Shown: positions 10,575 through 24,443, counted from the stretch's first letter. The stretch is DNA of 64,000 nt from Cherax quadricarinatus (GCF_038502225.1 NC_091298.1:32351295-32415294), one strand, 5' to 3'. Made by a program: numbers and translations. The notes: a model not told the origin generated them from the sequence alone.

Positions 10575-11638
10575 TACGAGATTTTTACGACGTCAGTGAG
10601 GTTCAGGTTAGAGTATGTTTCAGAGAGGGAGATTTTTTCTCATGGTGATGTCACCATGGTTGTTCAATATATTTTTACATGGGGTTGCAAGTGAAGTGAA
10701 TGCTCGGGTGTTAGGAGATTCTGAAGAGAAGTTGCAGAAGTTAGTGAACGAGTTTTGAAGGGTATGTAGGAACGTAGGAAACAACAAGGTGGCGAGGATA
10801 GCAAAAAAGTTAGGTAACGAAAGACTGGATATCATATTGGAGGGAGGGAGAATGGAGGAAGTGAATGCATTCCAATATTTGGAAGCGGACTTGTCAGCGG
10901 ATGGGTTTATGAAAGATGAGGTGAATCATAGAATTGATGAGGGGGGAAAAGGTGAGTGATGCACTGAAGAGTCTGTGGAGACAAAGAACATTATCCATGA
11001 AAGCAAAGAGGGGAATGTATCAGCGAATAGTGGTACCAATGCCTTATATACGTGTGAAGCATGGGTTGTGAATGTTGTAACAAAGAGAAGGCTGGAGGCA
11101 GTGGAGATGTCATGTCGGAGGGCAATGTGTGGTGTGAATATAATGCAGACAATAAGCAGCTTGGAGTTCAGAAGGAGTTTCGAGGTTTCCAAAAGAATTT
11201 TCCGGAGGGCTGAAGAAGAACTGTTGAGGTGGTTTGGATATTTAGAGAGGACGGAACAAAGTAGAATGACTTGGAGGGCATATGTATCAGTAGTGGAGGG
11301 AAGGCCAAGTAGGGGTCGTCCTAGGAAAGGTTGTAAGACGTGAGCATGTTAGACAAGAACGAGTGGAGACGAATAGTTTTTATGATTTGTCGCGCTGCTG
11401 AAGTATAAGAAAGGTAACACTTATGGAGGGATTCAGGGAAACTGGTTAGCCAGACTTGAGTCCTGGCTAATCAGTTCTTCATAGTGCCTGCACTCTGAAG
11501 AAAGCGTGTTTACATGCTGTAGTTTTTTACTGTAGTGTACTCATGCCTCTGGCAATACAGTGGTGGAGTGAATGATGATAAAGTGTTTCTTCTTTTTTTT
11601 GGTTAAACTGCCTAGGTGGGAAAGAGCTGATACGTTAG

Positions 11639-11640
<2 letters not shown>
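10575..11640 (+). mobile_element. RTE-like LINE, decayed 3' fragment (plus)
   Basis: Plus-strand copy beginning inside motif A/B of the reverse transcriptase. Recognisable pieces are YVSEREIFSHGDVT (motif B region), GDSEEKLQKLVNEF, VNAFQYLEADLSADGFMKDE, TCEAWVVNVVTKRRLEAVEM and SVVEGRPSRGRPRKGC. It has many frameshifts and lacks motif C, because sequence between the motif B region and GDSEE is deleted. The 3' UTR ends at about 11640 beside (TA)n. Clearly older than the 4.6-10.2 kb pair. Confidence 0.8.

Positions 11641-11694
<54 letters not shown>
11641..11694. repeat. (TA)n between two RTE tails
   Basis: About 52 bp of TA lying precisely between the 3' ends of two oppositely oriented RTE copies. 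Confidence 0.95.
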
Positions 11695-11699
<5 letters not shown>

Positions 11700-12927
11700 G
11701 GCCGTCTCCCACCGAGGCAGGGTGACCCAAAAAAGAAAGAAAATACCCAAAAAAGAAAATACTTTCATCATCATTCAACACTTTCACCTCACTCACACAT
11801 AATCACTGTTTTTGCAGAGGTGCTCAGAACACAACAGCTTAGAAGCATATACCTATAAAGATACACAACATATCCCTCCAAACTGCTAATATCCCGAACC
11901 TCTCCTTTAAAGTGCAGGCATTGTACTTCCCATTTCCAGGACTCAAGTCCGGCTATATAAAAATAACCGGTTTCCCTGAATCCCTTCACTAAATATTACA
12001 CTGCTCACACTCCAACAGATCGTCACGTCCCAAATACCATTCGTCTCCATTCACTCCTATCTAACACTCTCACGCACTCTTGCTGGAAGTCCAAGCCCCT
12101 CGCCCACAAAACCTCCTTTATCCCCTCCCTCCAACCTTTTCGAGAACGACCCCTACCCCGCCTTCTTTCCCCTACAAATTTATACACTCTCCATGTCATT
12201 CTACTTTCATCCATTCTCTCTAAATGAGCAAACGACCTCAACAACCCCTTTTCAGCCCTCTGACTAATTTATTAACTCCACACCTTCTCCTAATTTCCAC
12301 ATTCCGAATTTTCTGCATGATATTTACACCACACATTGCCCTTAGACAGGACATCTCCACTGTCTCCAACCGCCTTCTCGCTGCTGCATTCACAACCCAA
12401 GCTTCACACCCATGTAAGAGAATTGGTACTACTATACTTTCATACATTTATTTCTTTGCCTCCATAGATAAAGTTTTTTGTCTCCACATATACCTCAACG
12501 CACCACTCAACTTTTTTCCCTCATCAGTTCTATGATTAACCTCATCCTTCATTAATCCATCCGCTGACACGTCAACTCCCAAATATCTGAAAACATTCAC
12601 TTCTTCCATACTCCTCCCCAATTCGATATCCAATTTTTCTTTATCTAAATCATTTGATACCCTCATCACCTTACTCTTTTCTATGTTCACTTTCAACTTT
12701 CTACCTTTACACACACTCCCAAACTCATCCACTAACCTTTGCAATTTTTCTTTAGAATCTCCCATGAGCACAGTATCATCAGCAAAAAAGCAACTGTGTC
12801 AATTTCCATTTTGTATTTGATTCTCCGTAATTTAATCCCACCCCTCTCCCGAACACCCTAGCATTTACTTCTTTTACAACCCCATCTATAAATATATTAA
12901 ATAACCATGGTGACATTACACATCCCT
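11695..12927 (-). mobile_element. RTE-like LINE, 3' portion (minus)
   Basis: Minus-strand copy from its 3' hairpin (GGCCGTCTCCCACCGAGGCA on the plus strand) up to about 12927, where a 13-bp-TIR element begins. Tail to tail with the 10575-11640 copy. A piece resembling the plus-strand SINE/B-box is absent; the rest aligns collinearly with the 7.0-8.1 kb copy. Confidence 0.82.
12023..12775 (-). pseudogene. RTE-like reverse transcriptase C-terminal remnant
   Basis: Frames 12448-12771, 12238-12447 and 12023-12244 read in series: LMGDSKEKLQRLVDEFGSVC, KSKVMRVSNDLDKEKLD, VNVFRYLGVDVSADGLMKDE, HGCEAWVVNAAARRRLETVE and RWFAHLERM-like ending with GRGRSRKGW. It begins one residue after motif C (the AD(D)TVLM region is frameshifted by an extra A run near 12780). 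Several single-base indels; no function expected. Confidence 0.78.
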
Positions 12928-13311
12928 GTCGTGCCGAATATGTAAAACTGGTCAATTAGCAAGAACTCATTTAAATTAAGTCCTTTCTAAAATTTTCTCT
13001 TTTACGTTTAAAGATATATTTTTTTCATTAATGTTAATTTAAAAAAAAAATAATTTTGCTCCAAAAGAATCTTAGAAAACTTACTTAACCTTATTATAAC
13101 AAGAAGAATTTATTTTAGCCTAACCCAACTAAATATATTTTGGATTTGTTTACAATAATTTAATAATAAACAAACACACTGAAATATATTTTTTTCGTTA
13201 GGTTCAGAATGATTTTGGCGAAATTATTGCATACACAAATTTTCGCTGGTGCTATATGGAAAGATAAGCGTTGCTATTTAAGCCAAGATCGCAAGTTCTG
13301 CCTAATCGGCA

Positions 13312-13314
<3 letters not shown>
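12928..13314 (+). mobile_element. 13-bp-TIR element, copy a
   Basis: About 387 bp bounded by GTCGTGCCGAATA and TAATCGGCACGA, imperfect inverse of each other here and perfect in copies e and d. Interior is AT-rich and non-coding, with landmarks AACTGGTCAATTAGCAAG near the left end and GCTATTTAAGCCAAGATCGC near the right. The right end passes directly into (TA)n. A short non-autonomous DNA element (MITE-like) with TA flanks is the simplest reading; no transposase partner is in the window. Confidence 0.72.
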
Positions 13315-13400
<86 letters not shown>

Positions 13401-13417
13401 TGTATATTTATATATAT
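13315..13417. repeat. (TA)n microsatellite
   Basis: Joins the right end of TIR element a to the left end of TIR element b. Confidence 0.95.
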
Positions 13418-14909
<1,492 letters not shown>

Positions 14910-16795
14910 TAGTAGAAGGCCACTACCACAGTGTTGTTCACTATACTATCACTACTATAGTGCTGGTGTTGTCTTACACACTGTCACTGTAGTAATGTGT
15001 AATTCATTATCATTGTGTGGTACACTATTACTACCATAACACAGGTAATGTGTGGTACACTATTACTACCATAACACTGGTAATGTGTAGTACAATATCA
15101 CTACCACAACACTGGTAATATGTAGTACACTATTCCTACTATAACACTGGCAATATATGGTACACTATCACTACCACAACACTGGTAATATGTAGTACAC
15201 TATTCCTACTATAACACTGGCAATATATGGTACACTATCACTACCACAACACTGGTAATATGTAGTACACTATCCCTACTATAACACTGGCAATATATGG
15301 TACACTATCACTACCACAACACTGGTAATATGTAGTACACTATTCCTACTATAACACTGGCAATATATGGTACACTATCACTACCACAACACTGGTAATA
15401 TGTAGTACACTATTCCTACTATAACACTGGCAATATATGGTACACTATCACTACCACAACACTGGTAATATGTAGTACACTATCCCTACTATAACACTGG
15501 CAATATATGGTACACTATCACTACCACAACACTGGTAATATGTAGTACACTATTCCTACTATAACACTGGCAATATATGGTACACTATCACTACCACAAC
15601 ACTGGTAATATGTAGTACACTATTCCTACTATAACACTGGCAATATATGGTACACTATCACTACCACAACACTGGTAATATGTAGTACACTATCCCTACT
15701 ATAACACTGGCAATATATGGTACACTATCACTACCACAACACTGGTAATATGTAGTACACTTTTCCTACTATAACACTGGCAATATATGGTACACTATCA
15801 CTACCATAACATTGGTAATATGTAGTACACTATTCCTACTATAACACTGGCAATATATGGTACACTATCACTACCACAACACTGGTAATATGTAGTACAC
15901 TATTCCTACTATAACACTGGCAATATATGGTACACTATCACTACCACAACACTGGTAATATGTAGTACACTATTCCTACTATAACACTGGCAATATATGG
16001 TACACTATCACTACCACAACACTGGTAATATGTAGTACACTATTCCTACTATAACACTGGCAATATATGGTACACTATCACTACCACAACACTGGTAATA
16101 TGTAGTACACTATTCCTACTATAACACTGGCAATATATGGTACACTATCACTACCACAACACTGGTAATATGTAGTACACTATCCCTACTATAACACTGG
16201 CAATATATGGTACACTATCACTACCACAACACTGGTAATATGTAGTACACTATTCCTACTATAACACTGGCAATATATGGTACACTATCACTACCACAAC
16301 ACTGGTAATATGTAGTACACTATTCCTACTATAACACTGGCAATATATGGTACACTATCACTACCACAACACTGGTAATATGTAGTACACTATTCCTACT
16401 ATAACACTGGCAATATATGGTACACTATCACTACCACAACACTGGTAATATGTAGTACACTATTCCTACTATAACACTGGCAATATATGGTACACTATCA
16501 CTACCACAACACTGGTAATATGTAGTACACTATTCCTACTATAACACTGGCAATATATGGTACACTATCACTACCACAACACTGGTAATATGTAGTACAC
16601 TATCCCTACTATAACACTGGCAATGTGTGGTACACTATCACTACCACAACACTGGTAATATGTAGTACACTATTCCTACTATAACACTGGCAATATATGG
16701 TACACTATCACTACCACAACACTGGTAATATGTAGTACACTATCCCTACTATAACACTGGCAATGTGTGGTACACTATCACTACCACAGTTCTGG
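14910..16795 (+). repeat. 70-bp tandem satellite (2 x 35 bp)
   Basis: About 1.9 kb of a highly homogeneous 70-bp unit made of two related 35-bp halves: TACACTATCACTACCACAAC...GTAG and TACACTATTCCTACTATAAC...ATGG. The first ~200 bp and last ~120 bp are degenerate, as usual for satellite edges. A TATCCCTACT variant recurs at 15271, 15481 and 15691, exactly 210 bp apart, so a three-unit higher-order repeat is superimposed there; later variants (16181, 16601, 16741) fall on other multiples of 70. Confidence 0.95.
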
Positions 16796-16901
16796 TGTTT
16801 AGTACTCAGCTATTACCATAGTTCTGGTGTTTAGGACTCAGCTATTACCACAGTTGTATTGTTTAGTACTCAGCTGTTACCATAGTTCTGGCGTTGTTAG
16901 T
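16796..16901. repeat. Degenerate link between satellites
   Basis: Short repeats of GTTCTGGTGTTTAGTACTCA-like units (about 33 bp apart, three copies) bridge the 70-bp and 18-bp arrays. Confidence 0.6.
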
Positions 16902-18955
16902 TGGTCAGCAGTACTCTGTGGGTCAGCAGTACTCTGTGGGTCAGCAGTACTCTGTGGGTCAACAGTACTCTGTGGGTCAACAGTACTCTGTGGGTCAACA
17001 GTACTCTGTGGGTCAACAGTACTCTGTGGGTCAACAGTACTCTGTGGGTCAACAGTACTCTGTGGGTCAACAGTACTCTGTGGGTCAACAGTACTCTGTG
17101 GGCCAACAGTACTCTGTGGGCCAGCAGTACTCTGTGGGCCAACAGTACTCTGTGGGCCAGCAGTACTCTTTGAGTCAACAGTACTCTGTGGGCCAGCAGT
17201 ACTCTGTGGGCCAGCAGTACTCTGTGGGCCAGCAGTACTCTGTGGGTCAGCAGTACTCTGTGGGCCAGCAGTACTCTGTGGGCCAGCAGTACTCTGTGGG
17301 CCAGCAGTACTCTGTGGGCCAGCAGTACTCTGTGGGCCAGCAGTACTCTTTGAGTCAACAGTACTCTGTGGGCCAGCAGTACTCTTTGAGTCAACAGTAC
17401 TCTGTGGGTCAGCAGTACTCTGTGGGCCAGCAGTACTCTTTGAGTCAACAGTACTCTGTGGGCCAGCAGTACTCTTTGAGTCAACAGTACTCTGTGGGTC
17501 AGCAGTACTCTGTGGGCCACCAGTACTCTTTGAGTCAACAGTACTCTGTGGGTCAGCAGTACTCTGTGGGCCAGCAGTACTCTGTGGGCCAGCAGTACTC
17601 TGTGGGCCAGCAGTACTCTTTGAGTCAACAGTACTCTGTGGGTCAGCAGTACTCTGTGGGCCAGCAGTACTCTGTGGGCCAGCAGTACTCTTTGAGTCAA
17701 CAGTACTCTGTGGGTCAGCAGTACTCTGTGGGCCAGCAGTACTCTGTGGGCCAGCAGTACTCTGTGGGCCAGCAGTACTCTGTGGGCCAGCAGTACTCTG
17801 TGGGCCAGCAGTACTCTGTGGGCCAGCAGTACTCTTTGAGTCAACAGTACTCTGTGGGTCAGCAGTACTCTGTGGGCCAGCAGTACTCTTTGAGTCAACA
17901 GTACTCTGTGGGTCAGCAGTACTCTGTGGGTCAGCAGTACTCTGTGGGCCAGCAGTACTCTGTGGGTCAGCAGTACTCTGTGGGCCAGCAGTACTCTGTG
18001 GGCCAGCAGTACTCTGTGGGTCAGCAGTACTCTGTGGGTCAGCAGTACTCTGTGGGCCAGCAGTACTCTGTGGGTCAGCAGTACTCTGTGGGCCAGCAGT
18101 ACTCTGTGGGTCAGCAGTACTCTGTGGGCCAGCAGTACTCTGTGGGTCAGCGGTACTCTGTGGGCCAGCAGTACTCTGTGGGTCAGCAGTACTCTGTGGG
18201 TCAGCAGTACTCTGTGGGTCAGCAGTACTCTGTGGGCCAGCAGTACTCTGTGGGTCAGCAGTACTCTGTGGGTCAGCAGTACTCTGTGGGTCAGCAGTAC
18301 TCTGTGGGTCAGCAGTACTCTGTGGGCCAGCAGTACTCTGTGGGCCAGCAGTACTCTGTGGGCCAGCAGTACTCTGTGGGTCAGCAGTACTCTGTGGGCC
18401 AGCAGTACTCTGTGGGTCAGCAGTACTCTGTGGGCCAGCAGTACTCTGTGGGTCAGCAGTACTCTGTGGGTCAGCAGTACTCTGTGGGCCAGCAGTACTC
18501 TGTGGGCCAGCAGTACTCTGTGGGCCAGCAGTACTCTGTGGGCCAGCAGTACTCTGTGGGCCAGCAGTACTCTGTGGGCCAGCAGTACTCTTTGAGTCAA
18601 CAGTACTCTGTGGGTCAGCAGTACTCTGTGGGCCAGCAGTACTCTGTGGGCCAGCAGTACTCTTAGAGTCAACAGTACTCTGTGGGTCAGCAGTACTCTG
18701 TGGGCCAGCAGTACTCTGTGGGCCAGCAGTACTCTGTGGGCCAGCAGTACTCTTTGAGTCAACAGTACTCTGTGGGCCAGCAGTACTCTGTGGGCCAGCA
18801 GTACTCTTTGAGTCAACAGTACTCTGTGGGCCAACAGTACTCTGTGGGCCAGCAGTACTCTTTGAGTCAACAGTACTCTGTGGGCCAGCAGTACTCTGTG
18901 GGCCAGCAGTACTCTGTGGGCCAGCAGTACTCTGTGGGCCAGCAGTACTCTATGG
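16902..18955 (+). repeat. 18-bp minisatellite
   Basis: About 114 units of CAGCAGTACTCTGTGGGY. The main variants are GGC/GGT, CAG/CAA and a TTTGAGTCAA form replacing TGTGGGYCAG, and these variants are arranged in blocks. Because 18 is divisible by three, several frames stay open for hundreds of codons on both strands; in one the unit reads QQYSVG, with a single TAG at about 18664. I interpret this as a non-coding minisatellite: there is no flanking coding sequence, splice site or start context, and four frames are equally open. Confidence 0.93.
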
Positions 18956-21900
18956 CCCACCACAAACTTTCCAGAGGTAAAGTTAAACATTATTTTTAAT
19001 GACATGGGAAAATATTTTGATGTCAGTGTCAATCATTATGAAACAAAAGTTCATATTATAGACCCATGCTTTTATTTGGACAACTGTATGAAAAATAAGC
19101 AAATATAACTCTTTTTGAATTGTCCTCCAGTGATACAGGTCAGCCCTGACCCGGACTGAGGTCACCCAAGTGTTACTGCAGGCAACTCGGCAACACCAGA
19201 ATGTCATGACATATCCGCAGATTTTTCTTGAACAAAAGTGTATTTTGAAAGCAGTAGCAGCCGCATTCCTAAGGTCGAACTTCAGAATATAACTTCAGCT
19301 GCCTGAGGACTCAGTCTCTTTCTCTAGTGTTGCTCTCTATCCCTTATAGTTTTCACTGTACCAATAAAGCTATATAAGAAATTTTATAACTTGCTTTGCA
19401 ATAGCTACATTGTTGGTTTTTGTTTTAAGTAACTAGTATTTCATCCATATATTAACTTGAGTTGATATTTGCATACTTTATTAAAATCATACAATGACCA
19501 CATCAATAAAACAATAAAGACAAGTTTTGTACAATCTTGTTTATTATTCAACTGACCTAATATAAAATTATTTAAGATTTGTAGGTTTAAGAAGTGGAAA
19601 TTTTGGAAATAGAAATATATTGATGGAAAATGTGGGATATGGTGAATGATTCTTAGTGTGATGTACCCAAGTCCAGGTAACAAGAAGCTGGTAGTTCTGA
19701 AGGAAGACAAGTATTGTATTATTTGAGCTCTAGGACAGTCATACAGCAACAAATATGATAAAGAATTAACACTCTCAGGTGTAAGGACGCCACTTGCAAT
19801 TTTAATCTGGCTAACAAGGCAACTCCATTGATTTTATTCAGGTGAGAGGAACCCATAGATACCGAGAGGGTTAAATTAACAAAACTTTATTAAATTATAT
19901 TTAAGTAGGACTACTGCATACTTCTAAAAGCTGTTATTATACTTGCTGAATATTTTGGTTATTTTCTTATAAGCCACCAAGAATGGAACTAGTCTGGAAA
20001 CTGCTGCATTTTCCTCTAGTCCACATTCTTCCTAAGTGACTTTCTTCTCAAACTGGTATGTGAGGTTTCTTAATCATAATACACGTTTTCTTATAATCTG
20101 CAATAATCTTTCCATTAAGTTTTACTGAACATTCAGATATAACAAGTTATATATTTTTTTCAGTGGGAGTTAGCGTTATATGAGAAATTACACAAATGTT
20201 TGATATCTCTAGATATGGATCATGGCAGTGTTTAACAATATTATAAGTTTATTAAATAAAAACGTTTAATATTTCTTTCAGCCGCACCATCAATATTCAG
20301 ACTCGGCTGGTACACTGAGGGCTGGCACTCTTTTGAAACTAAAAGAAACATAAGTTCTCCTTCATACTTCTAGGGCTCAATTAGAACATTCAGGAAGTTT
20401 TAGAGCTGAGTAGTTTGTTGATTTCTTAGCTGACGTTCTGCATGACCAGTTAAAAGGTGTTCTTCCAAGTCTGCAAAAAGCTGCACAGAGAAGGAAAATA
20501 AAAATTTAGTAAAAATACACTTGATGTATTTGCATTACTGGAAAGACGCTATCACCAGGTTTACAATTCACCAGGACTGTTTATCTCAAAAGGAGGCCTT
20601 CATCCAGCATATGACTGAGAAGAATATGTCTGTAGATTCACTGCTTAATTAAAAAAAAATCAATAGAACAACACAAACACAATGTTATGCCTCCTAATGT
20701 TATTTGAAAGCGTAATTTACCTCCCTCGCCAAGTCATATTAATACGTGTAAATCAGAAGGATGCTTCTGGCAGCCTAAATAAGCTAACTGAACTTTGAGA
20801 AATATATGTGCCAGAACAGAAAGGTAATGTAAAACAGTTTTGCGTGATATCCTGTTCGACATACATTCTTCACGCTTTTTATCAGACATGGGAGTTGAAA
20901 CAACAAATGTTTCAGACAAGAAAGCATTTAAACCTCTCCATATGTTGTGTACATGATGCTTTTAAATTCATAAGGATCCTGTTGAGCTGATCCACGTTAG
21001 TGATACTTCTGGTGAGATCTCACAAAGATTATTCTAAATCACCGCGGACAGGCCTTTGATGAATCCAGAAACATGCAAAGGAAAATAAAAGGCGTATATA
21101 TAAAAATTCTAGATGAATATTCAGCAACTCTGCTTTTCACTGTTCTGCTGACTTAATTAATCCTGTACTTCAAGATGACTATCGTGGGGTGGGTGTAAGT
21201 TAGTGCTAGAGGCTCTGAACTCGTCAGTGGGGACTAACATCTTTTGTTAGAAATTCTTCAAAATAATAGGTTAGTCATCATTTATCAAACCCACTAAATC
21301 CGTCATATTTCACTTAGCACACGCCCTTTATGCCTCCCTCGCTGGACACACTGAGGAACTTCGTTTAAAAATGTACTGGACATAATCCTCTTTTGACCAC
21401 ACTAGAGGAAGTCAGAGGAAAACATGTGATGAGCTTGCTCTGATGAAAAAGTTTCTACCGTTTTTGGTCCCCACTTAGATCTAAAGATGTTTAGTATAGG
21501 TGAGGAGCTTTCTCGGCTTTGTTGACAAATGATGCAACTGTACAGGAGGTAATTTCCTTCGTCCAGCAGATGAGAATTACAGATCGCAGAAAGGAAGGGG
21601 CTCTGATTTATTTGTAATCGTTTTATTATGATTTCGCGAGTCATGATATCTACATATCAAAGAATGTGGAAAATGTAACTCTCCGGAAGTTTTTCGAAAA
21701 TATGAAAAATCAGCATATTCAGACCCACAAGATGTCATCGGGAACGCTAAGCTTCCAGAAGAAGGTTAACTAAGCCATTTGATTAGGAAGAGCTAACAGA
21801 GGAGCGGCAATTTGAGCATCTTTTAGAAAATGCGGCAACAAAGAGGGATACTGAAATTCCTGATGGAATAACAAGGCTGTATTGTAATGATGTGAACATG

Positions 21901-23195
21901 ATCCGTTTGGTTACCCAGAGTGATAATCTTACTGACACTTGTTATATGTACCAGACAGTTGACCAGAGATCTAAATATAGCACATAAATTGTGCATATTG
22001 TTAGAGATCCATGAAATCTGGTGGAAAGGAAGCCCAAAAAATATGAGTAGAGGAATTACGTTTGTTAGAATTTATTTAACCGTAATAATAAAAAGCAGCG
22101 ACTTATAAGTTTGTAGTCAGGCTCACGGTAACTTTCCTCCGATCAACAATAACACGTCCTAGACTAAATGCATAAATATTTGCATTATCCCAAACGCCGT
22201 CTAGATGGGATGAATATCCCTCACTGGTTACAAAATTTACATCTACCAATAACGATCGATAATCCTTCTTTATTGCATACCCATGACTAGCTTTATCGTT
22301 TTCACATCACATCACATTAAACCAAGTCAGTCTCGCCCCTCCCTGCAAAATCTAAGTTCACCTAGCTGAACCTAAGCTTATTTAATGTATTGCACCTACT
22401 CTCAAATTCATCTAACGTCACCTATTACCATCTAATCTATTTTAATCTCACCTAACCTAAAGTAAATCAGACACTCATAAACCAGATTCACAAATTTTAT
22501 TTTATTTGCGATTGTGAATTTTTTAATGACGAAAATATATGTGGCACTTGCATCCTATTATTCATATCAATTATTTAGTTTTTTCCCCCGAGAAGTGTTA
22601 AGTAGCACTGAGACTCTCACCACGTGTCCTCTCAGTTTCATAGACATCATTTTTGTAATTATCTGCTAAAACAACTACGTACCCCATGTACTGATACACG
22701 CATTTTTTGTAAAAAATACGTATGGCTTGGATACAAAACACTCAAAGTTAATTTGTTGCCCAAATTATTTTAAGTAAAATAGTATAATAAACTTTAAATA
22801 AACATTCAGACTCTCAACACGCAAAAACAAAAAACAAAAAGAAATGTCCACTAGAACATTTACATTCATCCCTCACCTTAACACATCCTAACAACTTCAT
22901 CATAGTGGAGAAGTATTGCGCTACAGCGAAACACTACTGACTCACTGCTGATGATAATATAGAAAATGCAGTTAAAAGAAAACACGTTGATACTAAATAA
23001 TTCAGTACTGTTACGGTTCTATAATGCACTTTGAGCTATATATTTTGGGTAGGAGTTGGTAAATTAACGCGGGTTATACTGCTTTTCCACTCCTTAGATT
23101 TTAGCCTTAAATGACTTTCAGAAAGTTTTCTTTTCATAGTTCACATACCAATATAACATTCTTTCAGCACTAGAGTTAAAATTTTCACAATTGTG
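18956..23195. other. Quiet unique DNA between tandem arrays
   Basis: About 4.2 kb of AT-rich sequence and the longest stretch without recognisable repeats. Apart from the possible terminal exon at 20400-20480, I find only short ORFs without domains (e.g. 19441-19752 minus, 21402-21644 minus). AATAAA lies on the plus strand at about 19363. A fragment at 21606-21650 (TTTATTATGATTTCGCGAGT) resembles the SINE tail at 44.62 kb. Between 22320 and 22480 there are scattered ACCTAACCT-like motifs, too irregular to call telomeric. Confidence 0.45.
20400..20480 (-). CDS. Possible 3' terminal exon of an unknown gene
   Basis: Minus-strand segment preceded by a strong splice acceptor (TTTTCCTTCTCTGTGCAG at about 20498-20481). 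It encodes 26 residues starting LFADLEEHLLTGHAERQ and ending at TAA 20402-20400. About 150 bp further on, the minus strand has AATAAA (near 20250) as a potential poly(A) signal. The peptide is charged and helix-like, but I do not recognise the family. I could not find a convincing partner exon within 20.5-23 kb, so this may be chance. Confidence 0.28.
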   Translation of the reverse strand, partial: LFADLEEHLLTGHAERQLRNQQTTQL

Positions 23196-23199
23196 GAAA

Positions 23200-24443
23200 C
23201 GGGGTGGGGGGTGGGGGTTGGGGAGGGGGTGGGGGTGGGGGTGTTGGTTGGGGAGGGGGTGGGGGTGGGGGTTGGGGAGGGGGTGGGGGTGGGGGTGGGG
23301 GTTGGGGAGGGGGTGGGGGTGGGGGTGGGGGAGGGGGTGGGGGTGGGGGTGGGGGAGGGGGTGGGGGTGGGGGTGGGGGTGAGGGAGGGGGTGGGGGTGG
23401 GGTTGGGGGTGAGGGTGGGGGTGGGGGTGAGGGTGGGGGTGGGGGTGAGGGTGGGCGTGGGGGTGGGGGTGAGGGTCGGGGTGGGGGTGGGGGTGGGGGT
23501 GGGGGTCGGGGGTAGGGGTGAGGGTGGGGGTCGGGGTGGGGGTGGGGGTGGGGGTGGGGATGAGGTTGAGGGTGGAGGGTGGGGGTGGGGGTGGGGGTGG
23601 GGGTATGGTTGGGGGTGGGGGTGGGGGTGAGGGTGGGGGTCGGAGTGGGGGTGGGGGTGGGGGTATGGTTGAGGGTGGGGGTGAGGGTGGGGGTCGAGGT
23701 GGGGTGGGGGTGGGGGTGAGGGTAGGAGTGGGGGTGGGGTGAGGGTGGGGGTCGGGGTGGGGGTGGGGGTGAGGGTGGGGGTGGGGGTGGGTTTGAGGGT
23801 GGGGGTGGGTGTGAGGGTGGGGGTGGGTGTGAGGGTGGGGGTGGGGTGGGGGTAAGGGTGGAAGTGGGGGTGGGGGTGGGGGTGAGGGTGGGGGTCGGGG
23901 TGGGGGTGGGGGTGGGGGTAAGGGTGAGGGTGGGGGTGGGGGTGGGGGTAGGGGGTGAGGGTGGGGGTGGGGGTGGAGGTGGGGGTGCGGGTGGGGGTGA
24001 GGGTGGGGGTCGGGGTGGGGTATGGTTGAGGGTGGGGGTAGGGGTGGGGGTGGGGGTATGGTTGAGGGTGGAGGTGGGGGTATGGTTGAGGGTGGGGGTG
24101 GGGGTGGTGGTGGGGGTGGTGGTGGGGGTGGTGGTGGGGGTGAGGGTGGGGGTCGGAGTGGGGGTGGGGGTGTGGGTGGGGGTGGGGGTATGGTTGAGGG
24201 TGGGGGTGGGGGTGAGGGTGGGGGTTGAGGTGGGGGTGGGGGTGAGGGTGGGGGTCGGGGTGGGGGTGGGAGTGGGGTGGGGGTGAGGGTGGGGGTGGGG
24301 GTGGGGGTGAGGGTGGGGGTCGGGGTGGGGGTGGGGGTGGGGATGGGGGTGAGAGTGGGGGTGGGGGTGAGGGTGGGGGTGGTGGTGAGGGTGGGGGTGG
24401 GGGTGAGGGTGAGGGTCGGGGTCGGGGTGGGGGTGGTGGAGAC
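23200..24443 (+). repeat. G-rich minisatellite (GGGGGT-type)
   Basis: About 1.24 kb of almost pure G/T/A on the plus strand, built from GTGGGG, GTGAGG, GTCGGG and GTTGGG hexamers. Nearly every 24 nt contains at least four G-runs of three or more, the pattern for G-quadruplexes. The ORFs through it (Gly/Val-rich forward, Pro/His/Thr-rich reverse) are low-complexity artefacts. It is not the arthropod telomere TTAGG. Confidence 0.95.

Noticed and set aside
16827..19032. Open reading frames of 717, 711 and 590 codons across the 18-bp array
   Set aside because: Unit length divisible by three keeps several frames on both strands open; no flanking coding sequence, so treated as minisatellite.
21402..21644. 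80-codon minus-strand ORF
   Set aside because: Its start overlaps a SINE-tail-like piece and there is no domain or splice context.
21760..21990. Plus-strand open stretch of about 65 codons (EELTEERQFEHLL...)
   Set aside because: No start, splice sites or recognisable domain; neighbouring frames are closed. Possibly a decayed transposase, but unsupported.
23200..24443. Interstitial telomere
   Set aside because: Arthropod telomere is TTAGG; this array is GGGGGT/GTGAGG without TTAGG units.
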